This document shows, in pieces, positions 17,028-25,851 of a DNA stretch of 64,000 nucleotides. The stretch spans positions 62,001 to 126,000 of the forward strand of contig NZ_AUGL01000009.1 in NCBI RefSeq assembly GCF_000422645.1. The letters are read 5' to 3'. This DNA is from Ferrimonas futtsuensis DSM 18154. Lineage in GTDB: Bacteria; Pseudomonadota; Gammaproteobacteria; Enterobacterales; Shewanellaceae. The notes beneath the pieces were generated by a model. The model did no database searches, was not told the DNA's origin, and worked only from the letters and a program-made list of their open reading frames with translations. Both the position numbers and the translations under genes were made by a program. Within the stretch, counting starts at the first letter, position 1, and the number at the start of each line of letters is the position of its first letter.

Positions 17028-19434
17028 GTGGCGATTGGCGGTCATCACCCTGCTGGCCCACTATCGGCGACACCCCTGGCAGCTGCTGTTTCTGCTGCTG
17101 GGTATGGTACTTGGGGCCAGCCTGCTGGTTGGGGTGGAAACCATCAATCAGGAGGCCAGGGCCAGGTACGCCGCCAGTGAAGATCAGGCGTCTCGCGGTG
17201 AAGGCTGGCAGATACAGCCTCACCAGAGAGAGGGGTTTCTCGACCAGACGCTGTGGATTAACCTGCGGCGTAGCGGCATTGACGCCACCCCGGTGCTGGA
17301 TATGCGACTGGTGGACTCGCAGGACAGGCCGCTGCTGGTCAGGGGCGTGGATCCCCTGGCCTATGTTGGCCAGTTGGGCCGGCCCACCGGCAGCAGTGAA
17401 GCCCGAGCCTGGGTGGACACCCGCGTCGCCGCCTCCTACGGCTGGCAAGATGGCGACAATCTGAGGTTCAGAGAGGACCAAACCCTGGGGCCTCTGCAAC
17501 TGATCGAGGACCTGGGCCCCTGGATCCACACCGACATCGCCACCCTGTCGGAATTGGCTCAAAGCGGCACCCGACTGAGTTACCTGAACCTGCCAGCCCT
17601 GTCCCCATCCCAGCTGGACACCATTCGTCAGGCACTGCCCCAGCAGGCCAGGCTGATGTCTCAGGGAGAATCGACGCAGTTCGGCCAACTCTCTGCATCC
17701 TTTCACCTCAACCTGACCGCCCTGGCGATGATGGCGCTGGCGGTCTCCCTGTTTCTGGCCTTCAACGCACTGAGATTCAGCCTCACTCAAAGAAGCGCTC
17801 TGATGGCCCAGCTTCGCAGCCTGGGCATAGGACAACCTGCCCTGGTCAAGGCGGTGATCTCCGAACTGGTGCTGGTGGGCATGATCGCCATTCCCATCAG
17901 TGCCCTGGCAGGCAGTCAGTTTGCCCGGGCCTGGATGCCTCAGGTGCAGATGACCCTCTCCTCCCTGTATGGATTCAATGGCCTGCTGAGTGTTGAGAAT
18001 CTGCTGCTGCCTCTGGGGCTGGCAACTGTGGTTATCCTGGGCGCCATCGCCATGGTATTGGGCTCTCTGATGCTGGACCCCAGGGTCGCGTTGTCTCTTG
18101 GCTTTCGCTCCCGCCAGCAGCGGCAGCAGACTCAAAGCCTGGGGTTGCTTGCGCTGGGGCTGGTTCTGCTGCTGGTGGTTACCGTCGGAGCCTCCCTGGT
18201 GGCCACCACCGGCATGGCCCTCACCCTGTGCGGCCTGCTGCTGCTGGCAGGGGCCGCAATGACGCCGCAGTGGCTGCAACTGTGTTGCCGTGCCGTGGGC
18301 CGTTTCAGGCTGAGGTCGGCCCTAGGTCAATGGGCTCTGACGGACTTGGATGAGCAACAACGTACTACCAGGGTGGCGATGATTGCTGTGATGCTGGCCC
18401 TGGCGGCCGCGGTGGGGATGAGAATGGTGGTGGGCAGCTTCGAACTGGCCCTTGAGGGCTATCTGAAGCAAAGAATCAGCGCCGATCTCTACGTCAGAAC
18501 CGGCGGTGATGACCATGCCCTTTGGCAATCCCGCCTAAGCACTCTGCCCGGCATAACGACCATCACGCCATTTCGCCACCAACGCGCCAGCATTCAAGGC
18601 GAAGCCGGCAGCATCGCCAGCCTGGGCGACAGTGCAGAGCATTATCGTCACCTGCCCATCAAGGTCGCTGACGATGATTGGAGCAGTACCCTGTTCGATG
18701 GAGGCTGCCTGGTCAACGAGCGCACCCAATTGATGGCCGACCTGTCATTGGGCCAACAAATCACCATCGGCGATACCGGACAACCGCCGTTCAGTTGCAC
18801 CCTGGTCGGCGTCTACTACGACTATGGCAACCTCAAGGCCCAGGCGTTCATCAGTCCTTTGCTGATGCAGACAGCGCTGGGTGAGGTCCCCCTGGCCGGC
18901 TACAGTCTGTCGGTGTCCGAAGCGACCCGTCAGCAGGTGTACCAGTCTCTGCTTGAGTGGCTGTCTCCGGCGCAGATCATTCAGAGGGAGCGGATCCGCA
19001 ACCTGGCCACCACCATGTTCCATCAAACCTTTGCGGTCACCACGGCTTTGAACATCCTCACCCTGTTGGTGGCTGCGGTCGGCCTGTTTGCCTCCCTCTC
19101 TTCGGTTGAACACCACAGACTGGGTCAGTTAGCCACCTTGTTGGCCCTGGGGATAACCCGCAGGCAATTGTTGCTGGCCCAGTTGGCCCAGTTGGGCGTC
19201 ATCGCCCTGTTTGCCCTGATCCTGGCCCTGCCACTGGGGATGGCCCTGGGGCACCTGCTGCTGGATCTGGTGAACCGGGTCGCCTTTGGCTGGACCATGC
19301 CGGTTCATTACCTGATGGAGGATTGGCCCTCACTGCTCGGCAGCCTGCTGCTGGCCCTGCTGCTCTCTGCGCTCTGGCCACTGTGGCGGTTGTCGAAGGC
19401 CCCGGTCAGTCAACTGATGAAAGGGGACTCCTGA
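17020..19434 (+). CDS. FtsX-like ABC permease with two FtsX domains
   Basis: The 804-residue protein has an N-terminal helix (LLFLLLGMVLGASLLVG) followed by a large periplasmic domain. A cluster of helices spans about residues 230-440 (ALAMMALAVSLFLAFNAL). A second periplasmic domain and three C-terminal helices follow (TALNILTLLVAAVGLFASL). This is the layout of long permeases that work without a separate partner. The start at 17020 lies inside the ATPase gene. Its stop shares a base with the start of the downstream AttH-like gene, so all three should be made together. Substrate unknown; movement of lipid or lipoprotein cargo is a guess from family relatives. Confidence 0.9.
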   Translation: MIEWRLAVITLLAHYRRHPWQLLFLLLGMVLGASLLVGVETINQEARARYAASEDQASRGEGWQIQPHQREGFLDQTLWINLRRSGIDATPVLDMRLVDSQDRPLLVRGVDPLAYVGQLGRPTGSSEARAWVDTRVAASYGWQDGDNLRFREDQTLGPLQLIEDLGPWIHTDIATLSELAQSGTRLSYLNLPALSPSQLDTIRQALPQQARLMSQGESTQFGQLSASFHLNLTALAMMALAVSLFLAFNALRFSLTQRSALMAQLRSLGIGQPALVKAVISELVLVGMIAIPISALAGSQFARAWMPQVQMTLSSLYGFNGLLSVENLLLPLGLATVVILGAIAMVLGSLMLDPRVALSLGFRSRQQRQQTQSLGLLALGLVLLLVVTVGASLVATTGMALTLCGLLLLAGAAMTPQWLQLCCRAVGRFRLRSALGQWALTDLDEQQRTTRVAMIAVMLALAAAVGMRMVVGSFELALEGYLKQRISADLYVRTGGDDHALWQSRLSTLPGITTITPFRHQRASIQGEAGSIASLGDSAEHYRHLPIKVADDDWSSTLFDGGCLVNERTQLMADLSLGQQITIGDTGQPPFSCTLVGVYYDYGNLKAQAFISPLLMQTALGEVPLAGYSLSVSEATRQQVYQSLLEWLSPAQIIQRERIRNLATTMFHQTFAVTTALNILTLLVAAVGLFASLSSVEHHRLGQLATLLALGITRRQLLLAQLAQLGVIALFALILALPLGMALGHLLLDLVNRVAFGWTMPVHYLMEDWPSLLGSLLLALLLSALWPLWRLSKAPVSQLMKGDS

Positions 19435-20492
19435 TGCGTTGGATTGCGCTTCTCTTGCTGCTGTGCGCCTGCACGCCCAAGTCGGCACCAGAACACACCC
19501 AGGGAGTGACCTGGCAGCAGAACGTGGCCGAGGGCGCCGCCAAGGTGATGCCGGGTACGGCCATTGAGTTTCCCAAGGATCACGGGGCGCACCCTGAGTA
19601 CGGACTGGAATGGTGGTACCTTACCGCCAACCTGAAAGACGGCGAAGGCAAGCCCGTGGCCCTGCAGTGGACCCTGTTCCGAAGTCGCATCGGCAAACAC
19701 AGGGACAACCCCTGGGACGATGGCCAGTTGTGGTTTGCTCACCTGGCGCTGGAAGCCGACGGCGAGCACCACGCCCTGGAGCGCTGGGCCAGAGGCGGCA
19801 GCGGCCAGGCCGGGGTCATCGCCCACCCCTTCAGCGCCTGGATCGATCAGTGGCAACTCTCCGGCACCGATGAGGGGTTTCTGCCCCTGACGCTGAGCGC
19901 AACCAGTGAACTGGGCGAGTTGTCACTGACTCTGACTGACAGTCCCATCGTCAAGCATGGGATCAACGGTTTCAGTCAAAAGACGCCGGACCCGGAACAC
20001 GCTTCTTTCTACTACAGCCTGCCGCACCTGAAAGCCTCGGGCACCCTGATTCAGGAGGGAAAAGCCCCGCGTACACTCAGTGGCCTGGCCTGGATGGACC
20101 GGGAGTGGTCCAGTGAGCTGATGGACGCCGAGTACCTGGGTTGGGACTGGGTGTCTCTGCACCTGGACGATGGCCGGGCGCTGATGCTGTTCCGCATGCG
20201 CAACCGAAACGATAACCACTACTTCTCCGGCAGCCTTATCGATCCCGGGGGCCAGGTCACGCCGATTCACGATGGTGAGATTCAATGGCGCGAGCTGGAC
20301 AGCGTCACCCTGGACGGTGCCAACTACCCGGTGGCCTGGCAATTGAAGATCCCCAACCATGGCCTGTCCGGCCGCATCGAGACCCTCAACCGGGATCAAC
20401 GCAATCAGTTGTCCATCCCCTACTGGGAGGGGCCTGTCGTCGCCGAGGGCAGCATTCAGGGAAGCGGATTTATTGAGATGACCGGGTATTGA
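19434..20492 (+). CDS. AttH/CrtC-like lipoprotein of the ABC operon
   Basis: The 352-residue protein begins with a lipoprotein signal (lipobox LLCAC, Cys at residue 12). It then shows the AttH / hydroxyneurosporene-synthase-like double lipocalin fold: EFPKDHGAHPEYGLEWWYL near the N terminus, and GLAWMDREWSSELM with WDWVSLHLDDGRALMLFR in the middle. The ATG at 19434 shares one base with the permease stop. In Agrobacterium-type att operons the same trio occurs; the lipocalin probably binds a hydrophobic ligand handled by the ABC complex. A carotenoid-hydratase role is unlikely, because no carotenoid genes are nearby and it is exported. Confidence 0.88.
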   Translation: MRWIALLLLLCACTPKSAPEHTQGVTWQQNVAEGAAKVMPGTAIEFPKDHGAHPEYGLEWWYLTANLKDGEGKPVALQWTLFRSRIGKHRDNPWDDGQLWFAHLALEADGEHHALERWARGGSGQAGVIAHPFSAWIDQWQLSGTDEGFLPLTLSATSELGELSLTLTDSPIVKHGINGFSQKTPDPEHASFYYSLPHLKASGTLIQEGKAPRTLSGLAWMDREWSSELMDAEYLGWDWVSLHLDDGRALMLFRMRNRNDNHYFSGSLIDPGGQVTPIHDGEIQWRELDSVTLDGANYPVAWQLKIPNHGLSGRIETLNRDQRNQLSIPYWEGPVVAEGSIQGSGFIEMTGY

Positions 20493-20514
20493 CCGGGGAG
20501 CCGAAGCTCCCCGG
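20493..20514. terminator. Stem-loop between convergent genes
   Basis: A perfect 9-bp stem (CCGGGGAGC / GCTCCCCGG) with a CGAA loop lies directly after the AttH-like gene and just before the stop of the convergent globin gene. There is no clear T-run on either side, so it may be a weak two-way terminator or an mRNA-end stabiliser. Confidence 0.6.
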
Positions 20515-20519
20515 AACTA

Positions 20520-20993
20520 TTAAGGTGACGCCACGACGATGTCACTCTTGGTAGAGTCCATGATCGCCAGTAACTCATTGACCTCCTGCTGGGGCACCTG
20601 ATGTTTCGCCAATATCTCCTTAAACACTTCCATCATGCGTTGCCACTCCACCTCCTGAATATTCAGGTGAGCGTGAGCCTGGCGCATGTCTCGGCCATGG
20701 TACTGGCAGGGGCCTCCGGTCACCTGGCACATCATCGCCGTCACGTGATACTTCAAATAGGCGGGCGGCACGGCGGTGCGGGCCGCGTCAATGGCCGGAT
20801 TGCTGTTCAGAACCGCATCGGGAACCAGGGCGTCGATGAAGTCACTGACCACCACAGAGATAGGGGCCAGCCCGCCCAGACGGTCATACAGAGAGGGAGG
20901 CTCGGCCCGGGCGGCCAGGGAACAAAGGCTGAGCAGAAGCATGGTGACCAGTACTCTGGCCAGCAATTTAAGTTGGTGCAGTGTGTCGACCAT
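20520..20993 (-). CDS. Exported truncated hemoglobin (group I-like)
   Basis: This 157-residue protein has an N-terminal signal peptide (LARVLVTMLLLSLCSLAARA). The truncated-globin fold follows: YDRLGGLAPISVVVSDFID at the start of the domain and KYHVTAMMCQVTGGPCQY containing the likely proximal His. Cytoplasmic truncated globins handle NO or O2; an exported form in the periplasm is less common. The ATG at 20993 has GAGGA seven bases upstream, while the upstream open stretch is not protein-like. The last residues are followed by a stem-loop shared with the convergent operon. Confidence 0.87.
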   Translation of the reverse strand: MVDTLHQLKLLARVLVTMLLLSLCSLAARAEPPSLYDRLGGLAPISVVVSDFIDALVPDAVLNSNPAIDAARTAVPPAYLKYHVTAMMCQVTGGPCQYHGRDMRQAHAHLNIQEVEWQRMMEVFKEILAKHQVPQQEVNELLAIMDSTKSDIVVASP

Positions 20994-21165
20994 AGTGCTG
21001 TCCTCTTCAGTGAAAACTGCGAACAGGGTCGGCGTAAAAGCATAGCTGGCCGACCTGCTACTGCCACCTAAGAGCAGAAGGACTTTGTAAGGGGGTATGA
21101 AGAGCTCGGGGTGCGGCTGCAACAGGCCACCCAGGGTCACGCCACCATCACCGGGAGAGTTCCGG

Positions 21166-21894
21166 CTAGATAAACCTGGACGCCACCAATGCCCAGGGGC
21201 GGTCGTGGGTCAACGCGGTCACCACCTCGCGGCCCATTTGCTCGGCCAGCAGGCTGAGCACGTGCTCCACTCGGGTGGAGCGCTTGTCGATGCGATGGGC
21301 ATCGCTGGCCAGGTAGTGGTAGGCGTCTTTTCGAAGCAGCTCCCAGGCAACACGCTTGATGTCCTCGCCAAAACTGCCGCCCAGGGCGCTCAGCGTACCC
21401 TGCAGCCAGGCTCCGGTGCCCTTCAGGGTCAACGCCAGGGTGGGGTGGGCGATAACATCCCGGTTGCGCTCGGGATGGGCCACCACTGGCTGGACCCCCT
21501 GCCCGATTAGCCATCGCAGCAACTGATCCGTGCCGGCAGGCACATGACTGTAGGGCATCTCCAGCAACAGTACCGGCTTGCCATCCGGAGTTTTGCCCAG
21601 CTTTGGCAATGCCTTCCAGGCGTTTCCCAGAAGCAGCTCCGGTGCCATGCGCACCTCGGCCCCCAGGGCGATGTGGAGAGGAATACCCCGCTCCCTGAGG
21701 GTGCGCTTAAAGTTCTGGTAATGGGGTGTCAGCGACTCCAGGGTATTGGGGTAGTGACGCAGATGGATGTGCGGCGTCAGCACCGAGTGGGTAATGCCCT
21801 GCTCCACCGCCAGCTTGGCCAGGGCCAGGGCCTCATCCATGTCCCGGGCGCCATCATCGACACCGGGCAGCAGGTGGCAGTGAAGGTCAATCAT
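21166..21894 (-). CDS. PHP-type tyrosine-protein phosphatase, CpsB/YwqE family
   Basis: The 242-residue protein begins with MIDLHCHLLPGVDDGA, the first metal-binding motif of PHP phosphatases. It continues with PHIHLRHYPN, ALGAEVRMAPELL and a C-terminal ASDAHRIDKR. These provide the usual manganese ligands. CpsB-type enzymes dephosphorylate the C-terminal tyrosine cluster of the capsule/EPS autokinase. That fits its place as the last gene of the operon, overlapping the kinase gene by 4 nt (ATGA). Kinase-phosphatase cycling controls polymer length and output. It replaces the low-molecular-weight phosphatase (Wzb) found in enteric capsule loci. Confidence 0.92.
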   Translation of the reverse strand: MIDLHCHLLPGVDDGARDMDEALALAKLAVEQGITHSVLTPHIHLRHYPNTLESLTPHYQNFKRTLRERGIPLHIALGAEVRMAPELLLGNAWKALPKLGKTPDGKPVLLLEMPYSHVPAGTDQLLRWLIGQGVQPVVAHPERNRDVIAHPTLALTLKGTGAWLQGTLSALGGSFGEDIKRVAWELLRKDAYHYLASDAHRIDKRSTRVEHVLSLLAEQMGREVVTALTHDRPWALVASRFI

Positions 21895-24125
21895 GACGCG
21901 GTGCCCGTACCATAGTAGCTCTGATAGCGCTTATAGGTGGCCAGATCCTTGGGCACCCCATTGAGCACTACGCCATCCACCCTGGCGTGAGCGGAAAACA
22001 GCCTGCCGAGAGACTTGGAGATCAGCTCCCGGCGCGCCTTGCCGCACTTCACCACGTACACCACGGAGTCGACCCGGCGGGAGATCACCAGGGCATCGCT
22101 GACCACATCCACCGGTGCAGTATCCACCAGCACACGGTCATAATGCCCTTTCAGCCGCTCCAGCAGATTGTTGAATCCCTGGGAAGCGATCAGCTCCAGA
22201 GGCGTCGATACCCGGGTGCCGGCCACCATCACGTCCAGCTGAGTATCTGGCACCGTATAGATGCAGTCATTGAGTTTGTGAGTACCGCTGAGCAGGTTCG
22301 ACAGTCCCGGCTGGTAGTTGGGCAGCTTCAGCATCTCGCCCACCACGGGCTTTCTCAGGTCCGCTTCAATCAGCAACACCCGCTCCAGCTGAGACAACGC
22401 CAGAGACAGGTTAAACGAGCTGGTGGTTTTGCCCTCCCCCGGCACGGTGGAGGTCACACACAGGGTCTTGGCACCGTCCTCCACGTGGGTCAGCAGGTAG
22501 CCGGTTCGGACCGTCCGCCACGCCTCAGAGAAGCTGTGGGCGTCTTTGGAAAAGAAGTGATCTGCCTTCAATCGCTTACGGGTCTTCTGCTCCGGTATCA
22601 CCCCCAACAGCTTGGCTGAGAGTTTACTCTCCACCTGATCGCCGGCGGTGATGGTGTCGGTCAGGGTGTTGTAGATAAGGGCGAAAGCGCAGGCAAACAG
22701 GCCAGACATGAAGGCCACCATCACCACTATCAACTTCTTCTTGGGCTTGGAAGGGTAGAGAGGCGGCTCGGCCCGGTCGGTAAACCTGGCGTGGGCGGCA
22801 TCAAAGTCGGCCACGGCGCCGGTCTCCTTCATCCTGTTGAGGAAGGTTTCATAGATTCTGCGATTGGACTCCACTTCACGCTGCAACTCGCGGTACTCGA
22901 CCTCCACCCGGCTCTGTTCCTGATACTGGGTTTTGATGCCTCCGAGCTGGCGTTCCAACGCCGCGGCGGCAGAGGCCAGGGCTTGAAACTCCTGTTCAAT
23001 CCCTCTCACCAATTGCCGCACCTGTGTGCGCATGTTGGATCGCACTTCGGCAAGCTGCGCCTTGGCGGCAATCATCTTGTTGTGCTTGGGACCATAACGG
23101 CGGGAGAGCTCCGCCACATTGGCCGAAGCCGTGACTTCAGCCTGTTTCACCTGCTCTATCAAGGGATGACCACTGATCTCCGCCAACCCCTCCAAACTGT
23201 CTATGTCATTCACCCCTTTCTGGCGCACCAGGTTCAGCAAAGATCGTGCCTCCTCCCGTCTCTGCCTGGCGATGGCCAGCTGTTCGGTCAGCTCATTGAT
23301 CTCTTTGGACGCCGTGCCTACCGAGCCGTCCAATGCAAGCAGCCCCTCTTTTTCCCGGAACGTCTGAAGCTTCTCTTCGGACCTTCGCAATCCCACCAGC
23401 AACTCATCCAAGCGGGCACTGAGCCACTCGGAAGCCTTGCGGGTTACCGCCAGCTTGGCCTCCAGGTGATTTTCGATGTAGACCTCTCCCATGGTGTTGG
23501 AGACCATTGCCGCCAGTTGGGGGCTGTGAGCGAAAAAGCCGATGTCCACCAGCTGAGTCTGGGGAACCGGAGAGACCGACAGCCGCTGGGAGAACTCATT
23601 CAGCAGCAGCACTTTTCTCGTGGCCAGCTTCTTAGCTTCATCCACCGGTTCGGGGGTTAAATCTATGGGCAACCAGGCAAACCACTCGCGCACCACCTCC
23701 ATGGGATCCTGATTGGGGGCCGTCGGCACATAGCTAAGAACCTTCTCTTGCCAGGCGGGCCGCTCTGGAATGATGAACTCGGGGTGGCGAACAAGCTCCA
23801 GCCGATCGATCACCCGCTCAGCCAGTTGGCGACTCTTAATGATCTCAAACTGAGTCTGCAGATACTCCTGCCGGGAAGAGTCCAGGCCATAGACATCCTC
23901 GATGGACACCGCCTTGGCCTGCTCGGACTCAATCAGCAGCCTGGACTTGGCCTTATACATGGGCTCGACATTCAATAGCACGGCAACGGCGATGGCGGTG
24001 ACCAGCATTGAAAACAGGATGATGCGCCCCTTGAAGCGCCACAACACCCTGAAGTACTGAGTCAGGTCAACATCCCGCTCTGCGGCGAAGTTGTCCTTCT
24101 CCATCTGAATGGCCATGTTGGACAT
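21891..24125 (-). CDS. Polysaccharide co-polymerase / tyrosine autokinase (Wzc-type)
   Basis: The 744-residue protein has an N-terminal Wzz-type segment with a first membrane helix (IILFSMLVTAIAVAVLL). A long coiled-coil periplasmic domain (about 200-420) and a second helix (LIVVMVAFMSGLFACAFALI) follow. The C-terminal BY-kinase has Walker A TVPGEGKTTSS, Walker A' LLIEADLRKP, Walker B VLVDTAP and a tyrosine cluster YKRYQSYYG at the end. It controls chain length and export of the exopolysaccharide at the inner membrane. The ATG at 24125 has GGGAGAG just upstream. It is directly preceded by the Wza-like gene and overlaps the phosphatase gene. Confidence 0.95.
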   Translation of the reverse strand: MSNMAIQMEKDNFAAERDVDLTQYFRVLWRFKGRIILFSMLVTAIAVAVLLNVEPMYKAKSRLLIESEQAKAVSIEDVYGLDSSRQEYLQTQFEIIKSRQLAERVIDRLELVRHPEFIIPERPAWQEKVLSYVPTAPNQDPMEVVREWFAWLPIDLTPEPVDEAKKLATRKVLLLNEFSQRLSVSPVPQTQLVDIGFFAHSPQLAAMVSNTMGEVYIENHLEAKLAVTRKASEWLSARLDELLVGLRRSEEKLQTFREKEGLLALDGSVGTASKEINELTEQLAIARQRREEARSLLNLVRQKGVNDIDSLEGLAEISGHPLIEQVKQAEVTASANVAELSRRYGPKHNKMIAAKAQLAEVRSNMRTQVRQLVRGIEQEFQALASAAAALERQLGGIKTQYQEQSRVEVEYRELQREVESNRRIYETFLNRMKETGAVADFDAAHARFTDRAEPPLYPSKPKKKLIVVMVAFMSGLFACAFALIYNTLTDTITAGDQVESKLSAKLLGVIPEQKTRKRLKADHFFSKDAHSFSEAWRTVRTGYLLTHVEDGAKTLCVTSTVPGEGKTTSSFNLSLALSQLERVLLIEADLRKPVVGEMLKLPNYQPGLSNLLSGTHKLNDCIYTVPDTQLDVMVAGTRVSTPLELIASQGFNNLLERLKGHYDRVLVDTAPVDVVSDALVISRRVDSVVYVVKCGKARRELISKSLGRLFSAHARVDGVVLNGVPKDLATYKRYQSYYGTGTAS

Positions 24126-24136
24126 CGGCTCTCCCT

Positions 24137-24685
24137 TCAAAAGAAGCTGTCTTTGATGAGAACGGAATCATCGGGATAGACCGAGGTGGACATGGAGACT
24201 TTGATGCTCCTCTCGCTGCCTCCCACCACTCGATTGATGGTCATATCCTTGGTGGAGGCCCGCTCGGTCAACCCGCCAGCCAGGGCCACCGCACGCTCCA
24301 CGGTCAGGCCCGGCTGGTAGGGGTAGCCGCCCGGGGCTTTGACTTCGCCGTAGATGTAGAACGGCCGGTACTCCAGGATGCTGACGTGGACACTGGGGTT
24401 GATCAGATAGTCTCCCTTGAGTCCCCCGACAATGCGGCTCTCCAATTGGGCCACCGTCATCCCCTTGACCTTGATGACACCGAGGTAGGGGTAGTTGATC
24501 ACCCCGGACTCCCCCAGACGGGTCTGCAGGGTCAGGTCATCCTCTCCATAGACATGGATGGAGATGGTGTCGCCAGAGCTCAGCTGATAGTCGCCGGCGG
24601 CGGCCGCCGCCGGCAGGCTGAGCATCAGCGCAAACAGCGCGCTACAGAGACAGGCGCACAGTTGCCAGGAACAGGTTCTTGTCAT
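24137..24685 (-). CDS. Short Wza-like polysaccharide export protein
   Basis: The 182-residue protein has a signal peptide ending in SLPAAAAAG, a Poly_export domain (YQLSSGDTISIHVYGEDDL) and one SLBB-like domain (FYIYGEVKAPGGYPY). It lacks a lipobox and is half the length of E. coli Wza (379), as in the small Wza/GumB-like proteins of several marine EPS loci. Such proteins often pair with a separate outer-membrane barrel, and the gene immediately upstream encodes one. The ATG at 24685 lies within the end of that gene (44-nt overlap). The ribosome-binding site is weak, but the signal peptide fits only this start. Confidence 0.9.
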   Translation of the reverse strand: MTRTCSWQLCACLCSALFALMLSLPAAAAAGDYQLSSGDTISIHVYGEDDLTLQTRLGESGVINYPYLGVIKVKGMTVAQLESRIVGGLKGDYLINPSVHVSILEYRPFYIYGEVKAPGGYPYQPGLTVERAVALAGGLTERASTKDMTINRVVGGSERSIKVSMSTSVYPDDSVLIKDSFF

Positions 24686-25835
24686 AGTTGAGCCTATCGA
24701 TGTTGGAGCTCTGATCCGCATAGCGGTATTCGAACTCGGTGGAGATCCAGCGCTTCCATACCAAGGTGGCCCCCAGGGTGGCTTCCCACAGCTCATCGTC
24801 ACGGTCGATGCCGGTGAAGCTCTCGTCCAGATAGCGGATGGACGCCAGAGTCGACAGGCGGCTGCGCCATTCATGCTTCCAGCGCAGACCCAGGCTGTTC
24901 TCCTCTACGTAATCACCCAGGGTATCCGGGTCTTTGGCACGGCTGCCCCCTTCCAGGGTAAAGGTGGAGTAGGTTCTGGGTTTCCAGTCCAGGGCGGCAC
25001 TCCAGGCAAAACCATCGAAATCTTTCCGGCTGCTGGAGTCAAAGCTGCGGTCTTCGAAACCCAGCTTGATGGTGCCCGATGTCTTGCTGGTGGCATCCCA
25101 GCGCAAACCCGCCAGGTATTTCTGGTCGAAGCTGTCTCTGGAAGCCTCACCCACAGCATTGCGGTCGTAGGTCTTGTCTTCACCCACCCACTCCGCCAGC
25201 AGTGAGGTTCTGGGACTCAGGCGCCAGTAGACTGTGGCCCGCCCCATGACACTGTCGTAGTCACGGAACTGGGAGATGGTCTCCAGATTGGTGTAATCCT
25301 TGTCGTAGTAGCCCAGCTCAAGATCCAGGTTGAACTTGGCCGAGGGCACACCAAAGCCATAGATCACGCCCACATCATGGACATCAAACTCCGCCACCTC
25401 GCTGAAGTTCTGCCCGAAACCTTCGGTAATGCCCAGGCCCCTGGCCTCATGGTTGCGATAGTAGGCGTAGTTGAAGTCCAGCCTGTGGCGGCGGGTGAAC
25501 TCATGGTGGACATCGATCTTGAATCGATGATCGGTGTAGTCATCCTCACTGCTGTCTTCGTAGTTGGCGTCGGTGAGCAGATAGCTGATCTGATAGCTCC
25601 TGACGTCGTTACCGGCATGAATCAGGAATTCGGGGCTCAGCTCCCAGAACCAGCTGTCGATGGCACCGGTGTTGGAGTGGGCGGTGTTGTCGTCATAGCC
25701 CAGCCCGACTCCGACCTGAGGCATGAAATTCCAGCCTGCTCCCATCTCAACGTCGGCGGGTTGATAGTCATTCCCCAGAGCACTGAACGGCAGCAGTGCT
25801 GCAACTGTAACCAGCATAGGCCTAAGCGTCGTCAT
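24642..25835 (-). CDS. Outer-membrane beta-barrel protein of the EPS locus
   Basis: The 397-residue protein has a signal peptide (LVTVAALLPFSALG) and a series of alternating beta-strands rich in aromatic residues (VGVGLGYDDN; HRLDFNYAYYRN; ARTYLLAEWVGEDK-like segments). It ends with an aromatic-containing strand, as typical for outer-membrane barrels. It resembles the BBP2_2/VpsM-like barrels found with short Wza-type proteins. It probably forms or lines the exopolysaccharide exit channel. The ATG at 25835 is preceded by AAGGAAAGG about nine bases upstream and begins 17 nt after the stop of the glycosyltransferase gene. Confidence 0.87.
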   Translation of the reverse strand: MTTLRPMLVTVAALLPFSALGNDYQPADVEMGAGWNFMPQVGVGLGYDDNTAHSNTGAIDSWFWELSPEFLIHAGNDVRSYQISYLLTDANYEDSSEDDYTDHRFKIDVHHEFTRRHRLDFNYAYYRNHEARGLGITEGFGQNFSEVAEFDVHDVGVIYGFGVPSAKFNLDLELGYYDKDYTNLETISQFRDYDSVMGRATVYWRLSPRTSLLAEWVGEDKTYDRNAVGEASRDSFDQKYLAGLRWDATSKTSGTIKLGFEDRSFDSSSRKDFDGFAWSAALDWKPRTYSTFTLEGGSRAKDPDTLGDYVEENSLGLRWKHEWRSRLSTLASIRYLDESFTGIDRDDELWEATLGATLVWKRWISTEFEYRYADQSSNIDRLNYDKNLFLATVRLSL

Positions 25836-25851
25836 AGTCGTTTTCCTTTCC

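Noticed and set aside
19434-20492. Carotenoid hydratase (CrtC) function for the AttH-like protein
   Set aside because: It is an exported lipoprotein in an ABC operon, and no carotenoid genes occur in the window, so only the fold is shared.
21166-21894. Calling the PHP protein a histidinol phosphatase or DNA polymerase III-type PHP
   Set aside because: Its start motif, length and overlap with the tyrosine autokinase gene fit CpsB/YwqE phosphatases; there are no histidine or polymerase genes nearby.
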